64,000 bases of DNA from positions 1-64,000 of the forward strand of contig DF237341.1 of assembly GCA_000708835.1 (NCBI GenBank), given 5' to 3'. The position numbers and the translations under genes were made by a program. The DNA is from Klebsormidium nitens. Lineage: Eukaryota > Streptophyta > Klebsormidiophyceae > Klebsormidiales > Klebsormidiaceae. This document shows positions 21,801 through 34,668 of this stretch, in pieces. The notes below the pieces were generated by a model, which had not been told where the DNA came from, did not search any database, and worked only from the letters and a program-made list of their open reading frames with translations. Each line of letters opens with the position of its first letter. The first letter of the stretch is position 1.

Positions 21801-24132
21801 NNNNNNNNNNNNNNNNNNNNNNNNNNNNNNNNNNNNNNNNNNNNNNNNNNNNNNNNNNNNNNNNNNNNNNNNNNNNNNNNNNNNNNNNNNNNNNNNNNNN
21901 NNNNNNNNNNNNNNNNNNNNNNNNNNNNNNNNNNNNNNNNNNNNNNNNNNNNNNNNNNNNNNNNNNNNNNNNNNNNNNNNNNNNNNNNNNNNNNNNNNNN
22001 NNNNNNNNNNNNNNNNNNNNNNNNNNNNNNNNNNNNNNNNNNNNNNNNNNNNNNNNNNNNNNNNNNNNNNNNNNNNNNNNNNNNNNNNNNNNNNNNNNNN
22101 NNNNNNNNNNNNNNNNNNNNNNNNNNNNNNNNNNNNNNNNNNNNNNNNNNNNNNNNNNNNNNNNNNNNNNNNNNNNNNNNNNNNNNNNNNNNNNNNNNNN
22201 NNNNNNNNNNNNNNNNNNNNNNNNNNNNNNNNNNGCGCTGCGGCGGGAGGAGGCGCGGCAGCGGGAGGCGGACGCACACAGGGTGGGCAAGGAGGCGGAG
22301 GAGGCGCGGCGGTACGAGGCGGAGTACCGGGAGCAGCGGCAGCGGGTGGAGGAGTACAAGCGCAAGGAGGAGGAGAAGAAGAAGGAACAGGTGCGGGGGG
22401 CGAAAGGAGGGCCAAGCCGCTGGGCACGGTCCGGGCTTTGAAGATGACTGTGAAGCTTGATGTGTGGCTTGTGCAGGCTTGCTTTGAAGATCTTCAGTGG
22501 TCGACATTCCCCCGTTGATCCAGAGGTTCGTGTATAACCTGGTCAATTGCCATGCCATGGACATTCGAAGGAACTGGCTCCTGAGCTCTTGGCTTTACGG
22601 CAGTCAGCAGTTATTAGGTAGCATCTTTGTATTGCACCTGTAGATATCTCCTGACAGGCTTTCGAGATTGGGCAGATCTGGTAACAGTGATGCAGATATA
22701 ACACACCCCCACCCAATTGGGGACACAGATGCTATGAGATTATACTGATCATCGACTTTACTGGCAAGCGAATTGGAGATGAGATTGAAGGCCTTCGTCA
22801 AAATCGAAAACGGCGCTTTTCATTAGGATCCTCATAGGACTTGGTCCAGGACTGAAAGCAGTGGCAGGGTCTCCCTATCATCACGGGCAGTTGGGAGCAG
22901 CTGTCTGGTTTGAATACGATTTGGCGGTGCTTCCAGAAGAGCTTGGCTGAAGCTGGCTTCTTTTCAAAGGTGGCCGTCATCTTGGCCATCTCAGTGGAGG
23001 GCAAAGTGCCGAATTATCTTGCCACAAAAGATCGCATCTCGCCAGACAGGCCCTCACATCACCGGTTGCTAGGCTGGCCGCTCCGAGCCCTTTCGCGTGT
23101 GCATGCTTGTGCTGGCCGCGGCCCTCACGCATGCGTGCTTGCTGCCTGCAGGAGCGCCAGCGGGCGGCCAAAGCCGCGGCGGCCACGCGCAAGGCGGAGG
23201 AGGCGCGGCAGGAGGAGCAGCGACGCGCTGAAGCGGCAGAGCACGGGGACGACGACTCCGACGAGGGCGCCCCCAGGAATATGTGGCACCAGGTCGGCAT
23301 CCCCTCTCGCACGGCCCTCTCGCGGCAGCTGTGGAGCCGCTCACCCGCGAAGTCTCACTGCAATTCCTTCTTCTCTTCCAGTCCCGTGTCGCTTGGGCCT
23401 GCTAGTGGTGCGAGGTGCTGTGCGTCCTGTGCTGAATGCCTGGCCGCCCGGGCCGGCCCTGCTGATGCGCTTCTCACTGCTGCTCGCCCCCCGCAGGTTG
23501 CCGGCACTGTGGCGTTTGCGGTCGCCCTCTTCTTCCTGTGGCCAAAAGACTCGCGAAAACGGGTCGCCTCCCGCAGGTATGTGGCCCCCCACCCAAGGCT
23601 CGCCCTGCCGCCGCTGCCGCTGGGCCCCTGCCGCTCGGTGTGAGCGTCTCAGGCCCCTGCTGCCCGCCACGTCAGTCCCGCGTGCTGACCCTCCTGTCGG
23701 CGGTGCTGTGCTCCTGCAGGCGCGTCAAGGTCAGCGGCGGCCGGTACATCGTCCAGAAGGGCGACTCGCTGGAGACCATAGTCGGCCGCATGTGCTACAA
23801 CCCAGAATCCGACTTTTACAAGATGAACCCAGGGGTAGGTCATGCCAGCTACTCCTACCTGGGACCGTGCATCGGCAGTCTCGAATACCTTGCTTGAAGT
23901 ATGCAGGTGAATCCTTTGAGGTGCTCTTTCGGTCCAAATCTGTCCTTAGACCGTACGAATTGATTGGCTAAGCTTCGCAAGAAGTATACTGGGAGTGGGC
24001 TGCCAAATCTGAGAGCTGGCGTCTTCTGTGGCCCTCGATAGTGACGTGTCGGAAACCCGTTTCCACCTGCAGGTCTGTGATCGAAACACAATCTACCCAG
24101 GCCAAGTGCTTCGAGTACCAGAGTATCAGTAG
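18819..24132 (+). CDS. C2-like / Ala-rich helical / transmembrane / LysM protein (crosses assembly gap)
   Basis: Exons: 18819-18843, 19028-19054, 19245-19271, 19483-19589, 19755-19809, 20251-20278, 20472-20511, 20744-20821, 21156-gap, gap-22390, 23152-23292, 23497-23576, 23720-23834, 24073-24132; every readable junction keeps frame. Residues 1 to about 130 look like a C2-type beta sandwich (starts MPGSIHLAVLDASDIS; later PLVLSLLDANGEPLG and GRVHVKLSFVLSDEE). Next come a Ser/Ala-rich stretch and repetitive Ala/Lys helices, then after the gap a Glu/Arg-rich coiled coil (YREQRQRVEEYKRKEEEKKK). A single TM helix (VAGTVAFAVALFFLW) precedes a C-terminal LysM (YIVQKGDSLETIVGRM, NTIYPGQVLRVPEYQ). LysM domains bind N-acetylglucosamine glycans; ligand and membrane are unknown. 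The gap at 21685-22234 hides at least part of the middle. Confidence 0.75.
21685..22234. other. assembly gap (550 N)
   Basis: Run of N inside the Ala-rich/coiled-coil part of the C2/LysM gene. The flanks are GC-rich, repetitive coding sequence in compatible frames. Confidence 0.99.
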
Positions 24133-26056
24133 GGTGGTGCGGAACCGTCGGTTTGCGTGCTTCTGTAAGGCTTGGCGTCGTTGTGTGTGCCTTGGTAGGC
24201 GGCTCTTGTGCGTCACGTGATGCAGGCGCCCCTACCATCGGTAAGTGACCCGGACAAGCGAGGCGATGAAGGCTCCAGGAGATGTCATGTGATTGCAGGC
24301 AGTGTGTACGAAGAGTTGCAGTCATCCGGAGCCTGGATTCTATTCCGTCTTCGCTCTTTATCACAGATATTGAATCTTGGGGACTGCTGTTCCATGTAAG
24401 TTGACAGTTTACAATTTGCTAGAAAAGGTGACCATGCGGAGTTGCCCCCCTTCGGAGCTCTAGACGATTCTCTCCCTATGTTTCCTTGGGGACTCAACTG
24501 GCCATCTGAATGTTGCGATCTGCATGGAAGACCATGCATGATCTGTTTCATGCACGAAGGACCTACTAACTTAACAAATACGCACACGTATCATGCAGAC
24601 GTGAACCAGATTTGGCATGTATGATGCACGTTCACACACCATGGATGCTATAAGATTGATGCAACCCAATCTGGTCGCTGATGCTCCTACGTCTGGATTT
24701 GACACTTGTCGTATCACGGTTCATGGTAGGTAGGTTATAGTATGATTGCATCATGATCCAGATGTTCGCGGCAAATATATGTCCCCTTATCGACCGTAAT
24801 ATTCTGGCTATGTAACCTAGCTTTAATTCAATTCGCAGTATAGAGTGCTTCCTCATGTACGCACTAGCTGAATGCGAATTTCTAAGACGTCCCGAGATGG
24901 AATTTCAAACCGTGAATTAGCACGTGTTGCTAACGTCAGTGCTCTTCGATTTACTACCACATGTTTATGTTTTTGAAGCGCCTGTCAGGCGCTAGATCGC
25001 ATGAGACCATTGCCGCCAGCATAGAAAGCGAACCTTCCATGACTGACGAGATATAAGGGAGCCTGCATGTTTCGTCATATGCATGTACGCAATGTGCCAT
25101 GGATTGAAGCCTATGGCCGCACAGCCGGCTACGGCTTTCCTGACAATGACCAGCTTATGTTTTGACTGTCTCATAGACTGTCGCGCATGCATGTCGAATT
25201 ATATAGGAATAGGCAGTGTATTGCCGGAAACGATTTAAGCAGCATGCAATGTCATGAAAAGGTAACTTCAAGTTGATGCACGACAGTAGCTATGCAGGCG
25301 CAACTCTCACTGGACAAGAATGATGAATGACCAGGCGACCGTCTACAGTATACTACCATCTATTGCAAAACTTGTTTGCTGCATTTCTGATCTAAGCAGG
25401 AGAAAGTCAACGGGGCCAATTGGAGCTAATTTTTTCCCAATTGACGAATTGCTACCGACCTTACTGCATGTGCCTAGCTTGTCTTACAAGAGAGGATCGT
25501 CCGCTTAAAATGCGTCACGATCTGTACATTGCACGGTTCGTAACGCGGGTTGCGGTTGATCGTGGTATCCTTTTGAGTACTAGTCTCTAGGCTTCTGAGC
25601 TGGACGGCAGCCACTGACTGACCAGGCGGCCGAGTACCGCGTCAAGGTGCAAAGCTGCGAACCAGATGTAGCGCTTGCACAATTCTTACTTTTCACGGGG
25701 ACCCTATGGATAAATCCTTTGTCTTAAAACTATACCTAGCCGTACCCAGTTAAGGGTTCACCTGAATGTTGAGGTCGAGGGAAGTGCGACCTCGTGTATC
25801 TTTTCAAGGGCATCACCTGATGCTCCTTGTTCTGCCTCAACATAGACTGGTCCTCTGCAAAAGGCTGCAACTCCTACCGGAACCCTGTTCCAACATGACT
25901 CTCTAAACACCTCTGTCAACTTCCCCCTCAATTGCATAATAGCAACACTTCCGTCGATCTTGCGTGCGTCATAATAGCAAGACTTCCGTCGATCTTGCCT
26001 GCGTCATAATAGCAACACTTTCGTCGATCTTGCGTGCGCCACGGTCAACAACCGCG
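24133..26056. other. intergenic, convergent 3-prime ends, with dispersed motif and tandem repeat
   Basis: No gene recognised in 1.9 kb. It holds one copy of a dispersed motif (about 25088-25140, GCCTATGGC...GGCTACGGC) also seen near 47350 and 55055, and the 35-bp tandem repeat at its right end. Confidence 0.5.
25935..26039. repeat. 35-bp tandem repeat, three copies
   Basis: The unit begins CATAATAGCAACACTTCCGT and ends CTTGCGTGCGT. Three copies at 25935, 25970 and 26005 differ by single substitutions. They lie just downstream of the pfkB kinase stop codon, probably in its 3-prime UTR. Confidence 0.9.
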
Positions 26057-28878
26057 TCATGTGCACGCTGCACCGACTTGCGCTCCCTGTGGCGCCAGCG
26101 ATCCCGCCTGCTGCGCGCGCATCCAGTCCCAGCCCGCCGGGCCGACCTCCCCCCCCAGCTCGCGGATGACGGCGCCCCCCGCGGCGCAGCCCAGGCGGCA
26201 GCACTCCTCCAGCGGCCGCCCGCGCAGCAGGCCCGACAGGAAGCCGCTCGCAAACAGGTCGCCCGCGCCCGTCGTGTCCAGTGGCCGCGCGTTGGGCAGG
26301 GCCGGGATGCGCACCGCCTGTGCACACGACCCGCCAACCGGGTGTCAATCAAGAGGCGAGAGCATGGGAGACTCGTAGAGCAGGCAGAGGGGGAAGTGCG
26401 GGGTCCACGAGGTACAACGCGCGTCGGCAGTCCGTCCCCATGAGGAGAATGCGGAAGCCCTGGAGCTCAAGCCCCTCTTCAACATGATAGCCGCTCGGCA
26501 ACGGCCGAACCCCAACAACCTTTAACAACCGCCAGCAGCCGGCGACGGGCGAACTCTTCAGTTGATTGTCTTTGGAGCAGTCTTGTCAGCGAGTGTGCTG
26601 CAGGCTCCACCCATCGGTAGTCTCATTGAAAGTCTCGACGGTGAGACAGAGCGCCATCGCAAGGGCCCTCTCGGCGTGCCAGTGCGGGGGCCTGACCTGG
26701 CGGCCGGCGGTGCGGGCGATGCAGCCGCGCGGGCCGAGCATGACGACCACGGTGGGGCACCACTGCGCCAGCACGTCCAGCGCAGCCTCCGCAGCGCATA
26801 CGGGCCCCTGACCGGCATCCAAGTCCCTGCATATGAGCACGCACCGATCAGGGGAGAGGCGTCAGAGGCACAACAGACAGGATTGCCACAGCGGCACGTC
26901 ATCGCAGCCCCATGCAACTGGTTTTAAAAATCGACAACACATATGACGGCAACAACTGGCTGCACCACCCCGCAGCGAGGGCACCTTTGCCTGGCTGGCC
27001 CAGGCGTGGCTGACCTGACGAGTTCGCGCGCCTCGTCCTCGTTGGCGAAGCAGAGGTCCACCTGGCGCGACTGCAGCAGCGCCAGAAGCTGCGGCTTGAA
27101 TGCGCGCACCACCTGCGACAAGGGGCACTGCGTCAGCACACGACCAGGGGTTGGGGAAAGAGCAGGGCAACGCATACGCGAGCGGTGGCACAGGAAGCCG
27201 CTCCTCCGCAGTCCGACCTCGCGGCCACATCCGCTGCTCCGCCTCACCTCGAAGCTGGCAAAGTCGAGGCAGACGCGGGCCCCCGCCGCCTTGGCCAGGG
27301 CCACCGCGCGCTCCAGCAGGCCCGCGCCATATAGGGCGTACCCATTCGCCGCCAGCCACTGCACACACAAACTCGCTTACTGACACACAGGGGACAAACG
27401 GATTGCTAAGTACGGATGAGAGATTTGGGCTCTGACAGCGCAAAGAGGCCCAACACCGCAGCCTCCCCCAACAAACGCCTCTTCAGCAAACGTCGAGTGG
27501 AACCAAGAGGCCGCCTCCAACCCCCGTTTTGTCTTCTGGCTGGCTGTCCAGTGAGCGTACCTGCGCCCCTTCTAGGTCGTGCACCGTGAGCTCGTCCGCC
27601 TGCAACCGTACGGCGTCCTGCATGCATGTGCGCATCGTGCGGCCCCCCTCGTCGTCAACCAGGCACACACACTGCGCAGCAAGGCAGGCACCCGTGAGGC
27701 AGGACCCACCGCAGCTGTCTTCACAAGAGTGGCAGCGAATCCGCAGAGACAGCGCCCTCACGACGAAGGGGAAGCAGGAGGAAGCTGGCCACTGATGCCA
27801 GGGGGGAGTGCGCGGCCGGGACAAGGAGCCGGTCTCCTGCCGGCCCTAGCTGCGGTGATGCGCCAGCTGATAGTCCAACTGCGCTGCGCTCACCTGCCCC
27901 GTCAGCCCGGCCTTTCTACGGAGGCGGTGCAGCTCCACACCGGCCCCTGCCATGCTCGTGGCAAACCTGGCACACACAACAAGGATGCTCAGGGTGGATG
28001 CTTAGGCAACAAGCCCCGCTAGCAGAAGAGTTTTTGGTGCCCACCAAGAGCACCCGATGAGTGTGGTTCTTATCTCTTCACACCCAGAACAGACACACAC
28101 TCTAACAGACACGAGCCAGGGCCTTGATCAGATCTGGGCCGCGGAATAGGCTGTGCTCATCGGGCAAGGTGAGGCCCCGTTGCTCATGACCCCGGGCGGA
28201 GGCAGAGCGGAGAACAGCAGAGGGCAGCGTGGCGTACATGTGGCCCAGGTCATCGTCACCCGCAGCCCCCAGCATGACCGCACGCACGCCAAAGCCGCTG
28301 GCCAGCCCGCGCAATGTGTTGGCCACACTTCCCCCCGCCAGCGTGCGAATGCTGTGCCCCTCTGCAGCGGAGGCAGGGCAGGCGCGCACCCCGACCAGCA
28401 GCTGAGCCAGCGCCTCGGGAGACACCTGCAGGAGCGGCCCATGCAGCATTGGCAATGGTGCGCACGACAGCGGGGGGCACCTCGCAAGCTGCGCTGATGT
28501 CAGCCTCCCACTAGAGGCGGTGCGCATCATGAAAGCCACGTCGCACATTGACACACCGAACCCAAGCAGCTGGAGGCAAGCTGCAACAGTACCACCAGCT
28601 CAGCTCGAGTGCAACCACTGTTGCCAGCTGGAGTGTGCCAACGAGCAAGAGGGGCTGGAGCGCACCCGGACGGAGCCGCCCCGCTCCCCCGGGATGCTCT
28701 CCACAAATGCGGTGGAGACGCGCGCTGCGTGGTCCACCAGCGCCACCGGCTGCAAGCCCACCACGAGAGGCTGCTGTGCGCGGTCCTCCGGAGCGGCCAC
28801 CGGCGCCATCAAATGTTGCGAGACAGCATCGCACGAAGCATCCGCCGCCGGGTTGGCAGCACCCACTGGCATCGTCAT
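26057..28878 (-). CDS. plant-type pfkB carbohydrate/nucleoside kinase (adenosine-kinase-like)
   Basis: Eight exons (minus): 28878-28666, 28425-28238, 27966-27894, 27671-27561, 27358-27248, 27112-27015, 26826-26697, 26317-26057; 394 residues. PfkB signatures: glycine-rich AGGSVANTLRGLASGFGV near residue 100, and DTTGAGDLFASGFLSG near 330 with the catalytic Asp and anion hole. LVVGLQPVALVDH, CVCLVDDEGGRTMR, DLCFANEDEARELV and LEECCRLGCAAGGAVIR match, from memory, the Arabidopsis At1g19600-type pfkB protein. The expected activity is ATP-dependent phosphorylation of a sugar or nucleoside; the substrate is not known to me. Transcription diverges from the SQD2 gene. Confidence 0.9.
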
Positions 28879-29824
28879 GCCGAGCTTCTTGCAGGCACGG
28901 GAAAGGCGGCCCTAGGTAGAGCCTAGGTCAGCCCTTCCCAAGGCCCGCCACCACCGCTTCGCTTGTCACATGCATGGGTACATGTGCACAGGGCCGCGCT
29001 AGGGCTGCCACTGCACAGCATTCGTCGATTTACTACCATGTTGCTCCAGGCCCGTTGCCAGTGCCGTTTCTGTCGTCTTCTACACTGCTTTGCGGATCCC
29101 GTTTTGCCCAACCTGCTGGGTTAAATTATCTGTAGCTACCCAGGTCCCACATTGCCTCCAAGGACTCCTGAAATAGGTAGGTTGAGGACTACCACGTTCT
29201 ACCAAACCACACTTTCATATTGAGGGTGTCAAAGCGGTTTACGAATCCACAGCCGGTTTTATTGGCACTTCTGAACCGTCCAGTTCCAACAAAATCGCCG
29301 GTCAACGGCTGAGAGATGTCCAAAGCAATGAGCTAGTTAACATTACGAACATGAAGGTTTCGATGCCAGAGGAGTGCGCCTTGGATTTGTTGAACGGGGG
29401 AGTGTGAATATGCTATTGCCTCAAAGAATCTTGCTTGGGTAACGGTGAACCCACGTTGAAGCGGAGCGTTTCGTCATCGTATCATCCTTGAACACGGTGG
29501 AATCTCCATTGCGCGCCAGATACCGAGCTGCGAAAGGAGCATTTGAAACAGCTGGCGCCCCTGGAGGAACATGCTCATTGCTGAATGCAAGAGAGCAATT
29601 GACGCTGCTGGGGAAGGAACCGTATCTCAAAATATCTCCATTGCAGCAAGACGTTCCTCATGCAGTTGCTATAGCGTTGCGTTCTTGGTGAAGACGTTGA
29701 GCTGTCCTCTTGAGGTTGCGCAGCCTTCTCAATTACGCGGCTCGGACAAAGTGCTGTTTGAAAGTGAGAGTCATAGTTGGCTGCCCATCAGCATTGCTTT
29801 GCCAAGTATCTCCATCCTGGGAAA
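28879..29824. other. intergenic between divergent pfkB kinase and SQD2
   Basis: 946 bp between the two start codons. Only short unconvincing ORFs; both promoters should lie here but I assign no specific element. Confidence 0.5.
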
Positions 29825-32800
29825 ATGGCCCGAGCGATGGTGGCCGCGCAGCTGTCTGCCCTGCCCATCGGGACCGGCGTCACAGGTTCGTGCTGCGCCG
29901 GGAGTGGCAGCTCCGCGCGCACCTGTTTGCTCCCTCGTCCAATGATGGCTCCAGTGCGCATCAAGCACAGTGTGCCTAGCCACAGCTTCTTGGGTACCTC
30001 AGAGGGTCTCCTGGGGGTGGCCCCCTGCGCGCCTGGCCGGGCCAGCAGCCGGGGCATCGCGGCGGTGGCGTCCTCCGAGGTGGCGGCCCCAGTGGCTGCG
30101 CAGCAGCCGGGCGAGGGGGCCAAGGAGGAGGTGGCACCTGTGAGGAAGGGGAAGCGCATTGCCATGTTTGTGGAGCCATCCCCATTTGCGTAAGTGTGCC
30201 CTGGCTAAGGCCCTCTCAAGTGATCGCGCATCTTGCAGCAGTCCGCAGAATGTATTGTGCCAGCAGGCAGATCTGTAAAAGGTTCAACCTCGCGCTTGAT
30301 TGTGACACTTCCAATCAAGCGCAATTTTCAAGTGAACTTGCTTCTGAACCGTGTGTATTGATCTTGTCGCTTGCTTGCTTGCCTTGCAGCTACATCTGCG
30401 GGTACAAGAATCGCTTTCAGAACCTGATCCGCTTCCTGCAAGAGCAGGGCGACGAGGTAGGTGGCCATTTTCTGCAGGAGACGACTACCTCCTATGCTCG
30501 GCACTGTCGACAGTTGACTGTAGTGTGTGCTATCTTTCAAAAGCAGTGCCTATCCTCTGACCTTTGTTATCCTTATGGTTCCTTCCTTTGTGTAGTCATC
30601 CTTTGTATAGTCACTCCGAACAATATGATGTCACCCTGTCCCGTCTGGGGCTCCCTGCCCGTGTGCTGCGATGCCTGATGGGAGTGTTGCTGGGCGTGTG
30701 TGCAGGTGCTGGTGGTGACCACGCATCATGGGGCCCCTGCGGAGTGGTATGGGGCCAAGGTGGTCCCGTCCTGGAGGTGAGCCATGCTCATGTCTTGGCC
30801 CATGCCAGGCAGGGGACCATCCCCTTGCCTAATCACCGGTAAAATCGTTGTGTGTGTTGTTACTCTGTTTGCCCCCACCTGCAGGCTACCTCCTGGTTGA
30901 CCTTCTTTCTCCCCCTCCCTACTTTGCTTGCAGTTTCCCCTGCCCCTTCTACCCGATCTTGCCGCTCTCGCTCGCTGCCAGCCCGCGCATCTTCAACTAC
31001 GTCAAAAACTTCCAGCCTGACCTCATCCACGTCTCCACCCCTGGCATCATGGTAAGGCCCTCATGTTAATCTCTGTTGACACAGTGAGAGGCATACGGTG
31101 CCAGGGGGCCTTTGGCACTCTGGAGGTCTGGCAGGGTCTGTTCCTTGGTCCCTTTGGTGCATCATGCCTGCACCCTTGCTTGTGCTGCTGCTAGCCGCTC
31201 ATGCTTCTAACCGTGGTGGAAAGTGTCCATTGGAATGAAAATCTACTGTTGTGCTGCAGTGCTTTGGCGCGCTGCTGTTTGCCAAGCTTCTGAGCATCCC
31301 CATCGTGATGTCGTACCACACGCACGTCCCCAAGTACATCCCCCAGTACACCTTCTCATTTCTGGTGGAGCCCATGTGGGCCGTCATCAGTAAGTTATGC
31401 CCAACTGTTGTCCTCTGCATCTTGTCCCCTGTCCTGCCCATTGTATTCAGGCCATTCAAGACCCCTCAGTCTGCTGTGCTGGTTTAAGTCGTTGTGGCCC
31501 TCACTCCTGGTTTGACCTGGGACTAACCTGGTGTGTTTGTGTGCCATCTCAGGGTTCCTGCATAACGCGGCCACCTTGACGCTGGCCACCTCAGAGGAGA
31601 TGCGCAAGGAGATGGTCAGCTTCGGCGCAGCGACAGGTACGCTGTCCATCTCCTAGCTCTGCGCCACCCCCCTGTCTCATTTCCATTGATATACTGCCCT
31701 AGCCTAGGGACTTGGTGCACTATTGTGCGGTTCTTTTTCTTTGACTGACGGTCTTGGTGGTCGTGCAGTGACCCGCATCAAGGTGTGGCGCAAGGGCGTG
31801 GACGCAGAGCTGTTCCACCCCCGCTTCACCAGTGCGCTCTGGCGGAACAAGCTCAGGTATATGCTTGCTCATACCCAGCTTCGCAAGTAGTTTGGAAAGG
31901 TCTCTGGACAGATCGTGTAGCTTCATCTTGCAGCTTCAGTCTTGTAGACCATGGGGTTCACCCTAATTGCGCGGTTAAGCAGGCTGTCCTTTTGTACGAA
32001 GGGTGAAAGTCAATTTTCATCATGGCTGCGGAAGTTACGACTTTTCTTGGTGATCGTCAGAGGCCAGTCTTTGACGCTGTTAGTTCCATAATGACAGTTC
32101 AACGAGGTCCTTGGAGCTGCCTGACTACTTTGAGAGTACCAGACCTTTCGCACTTGTTTCTCCTTGATCGTCTCGCACTTTCTCTTTCTCACCCCCTCAC
32201 ATCCTCTCCCATTTTTAAAACCCCCTTGCCTCTTCAGACTCGTCGACCTTTACAAAGTCTCTTCCCTCGCCTGTTGTATTCGTCATCAGAATTTCGACAC
32301 CTTGTGGTTCAAGAGGATTTTGAGCAAGATTTTCGCACTCACTCACGTTTGACCCTGGATAGCAGCCACCCTTGGGAGGAGCCGTATCACGACCATGTTG
32401 TAAGCGACACATCAACTAGACATCAGCGTCCTGCAGCCGCCTGCCTAATTTGCCACCTGTCCTGTTCTCATCTCCCCCCTTCCACATGGCTGGGCCTCAT
32501 TGCCTCCCCCGGTGCTTGTGCAGTGACGGGCAGCCTGATCGCCCGCTGATTGTCCATGTGGGGCGCCTGGGAGCGGAGAAGAATCTGCCCTTCCTCAAGG
32601 AGTGAGTCCTGCCTGCCTGCCTTCCTGTCGCCGTGTGCCTCTGATTGTCAGAACGGGAGGAGGGAGAACGTGGACTTCCGAACCAATACCTAAAGACCCC
32701 TCCTAGCTATAATCCTCGGGCTGCTCAGTTCCACTAACTTGGACCGTCGATTTAAGGGCTTCCATCCGTCCTGTCACCGTCCTCTCCGATCATTCTGCCG

Positions 32801-34668
32801 TCATGCCAAGAATTCGATCACGGTGCTGCCATCTCACTCCCACCAGACATTTCACCGCTGCCCTGTGTCGTCTCCAGGATCCTCCGCAGAATACCGGAGG
32901 CGCGCCTGGCCTTTGTTGGCGACGGCCCTGCCCGGTAAGCCGCCAACCTGCCCCTCGCCCAGGCAGGCCCACCGGGGTCCTCCATGCTCCGAATGTGTGC
33001 CCCACCCCGCGGTACTTTCCCGTGCCCGGCACACCTAGTGTAGGCCTACTCTAATGTCGGATAGTGCCAGTACAGAGTCCCCTGGATGAGAGCCGCTTCC
33101 TGCATGTCCCATCAGTTGATGTCCTTCTGACCCTCGCTGCTGTTCACTGCGCCAGGCCCGAGCTAGAGCAGCTGTTCCAAGACACACCCACCGTCTTTAC
33201 TGGTATGCTCTCGGTGAGTGGCCGCCCGCTCACCATTCTCGTTGGCAGACCAAAAGATGTCGACTTGGCAGTTTTGGCCGGCCTCTCATCAGACTTCCAC
33301 TTTCCGACGGGAAGCGAAGAGCTACTCCCTGCAGAGGTTTGGAGCGAAGCAGGGGGCAATAGCCCCATTAGTGGCCGGCCTTTGGAGTTGGTGCGATTCG
33401 GTCTGTTGCTCGTAGCCTTATGGAGGCTTATCGGAGCTCTTCTGCACGTGGGCGGCTTGAAATGAGAAGAAGATTCTGGCCACCTGCTGCTACTGCAGCA
33501 GCAAGGTGGTTGCGATTGATGACAGCCTGGAGGATCTGAAAATAATCAAAAACTCGTAAACGGCAGGTTCGCTGAAAATTTTTCTATCATACCGACCAGA
33601 AGATAAGAAGTAACTGAGAAATCGACAGCTTTTTGAAAAGGGTCTTTTCTGGATGACCGTCTCTGGGTGGGAGGTTACATCTCTGCCTGCTGCTCCTGGT
33701 GAGCGGTGGCGCCCTGCTTGCCTTCGTGACCGGCCTGGCCCTCCCCCACGGTCGGTTGGGCGGGCCTGCAGCCCGCTTCGTGTCTGTAGCACTGCCTGCT
33801 GTTTGTCCTGACTGCGCAAGTGCGGGGTTGGTGGTGGTGCAGGGCGAGGACTTGTCCGCGGCGTACGCCAGTGCGGACGCCTTCTTCACGCCCAGCGAGA
33901 GCGAGACGCTAGGCTTCGTGGTGCTGGAAGCCATGGCCAGCGGCACCCCGGTGGTCGCCGCGCGTGCCGGCGGGATCCCCGACATTGTTGACAAGGACGG
34001 AGAAACGGTGCGGCGCTTCACCACTCCCATCCGGCCCGCCCACTCTTGTAGTGCTACATTCCGTGGCCCACTCGAATCCGATAAAGAATTAGGAAGTCAC
34101 GGGACACTTTTCCTGGGAGGAACCTGTCAACATGGGGTATGCGAAACGTTGTGGCTCAGAATAAGACAGGATTATGGGGACGACAGCCAGGCGTATATGC
34201 AACATTGATTATGAGGGCCCCTGCGGACATACTAATTTTGATTGCTTTCTCCCATGTGTGTGCAGGGCTTCTTGTACACGCCAGGGGATGTCGACGATGC
34301 CGTGGCCAAGCTGCGGCGGCTCCTCTTTGACCGCGACTTCAATGCCAAGGTGGGAAGTGCCGCTTCTACTTTGAGTGCAACATAACTGGGAAAGCAACAG
34401 CAGTGAACTTTAGAAGGTGTCCTGCTGCGCCTTCTGGACTGCGTGCCCTCCAATGGTACTCGCCTCTGTCTTGCTGAAGCTCGCTCGTCTCGTGTTCCAG
34501 ATGGCGGCGGCCGGGCGTGCGGACGTGGAGAACTACGACTGGCGGGCATCGACGCGGCAAGTGAGCGAGGACGGGTACAACACGGCGCTGCGGCTGTGGC
34601 AGCAGAGCCGGCAGGCGACGAGCGACTGGTGGCCGTGGTGGACCAAGAAGGCCGAGTGGCAGGCCTAG
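29825..34668 (+). CDS. SQD2: UDP-sulfoquinovose:diacylglycerol sulfoquinovosyltransferase, chloroplast
   Basis: Last step of sulfolipid (SQDG) synthesis: transfers sulfoquinovose from its UDP form to diacylglycerol at chloroplast membranes. Thirteen exons: 29825-30189, 30390-30456, 30706-30776, 30934-31051, 31260-31389, 31553-31636, 31769-31856, 32524-32601, 32878-32934, 33156-33213, 33843-34007, 34266-34349, 34501-34668; 510 residues. About 110 N-terminal residues are Ala/Ser/Gly-rich, as in a plastid transit peptide. The GT4 GT-B core is clear: PSPFAYICGYKNRFQNLIRF, SFPCPFYP, MSYHTHVPKYIPQYTFSFLV, KGVDAELFHPRF, HVGRLGAEKN, and the E-x7-E region SESETLGFVVLEAM followed by ARAGGIPDIV. All introns are GT-AG. 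Confidence 0.96.

Noticed and set aside
21005-22564. 519-aa minus-strand ORF across the N gap
   Set aside because: Created by reading through N and antisense of Ala-rich helical coding sequence.
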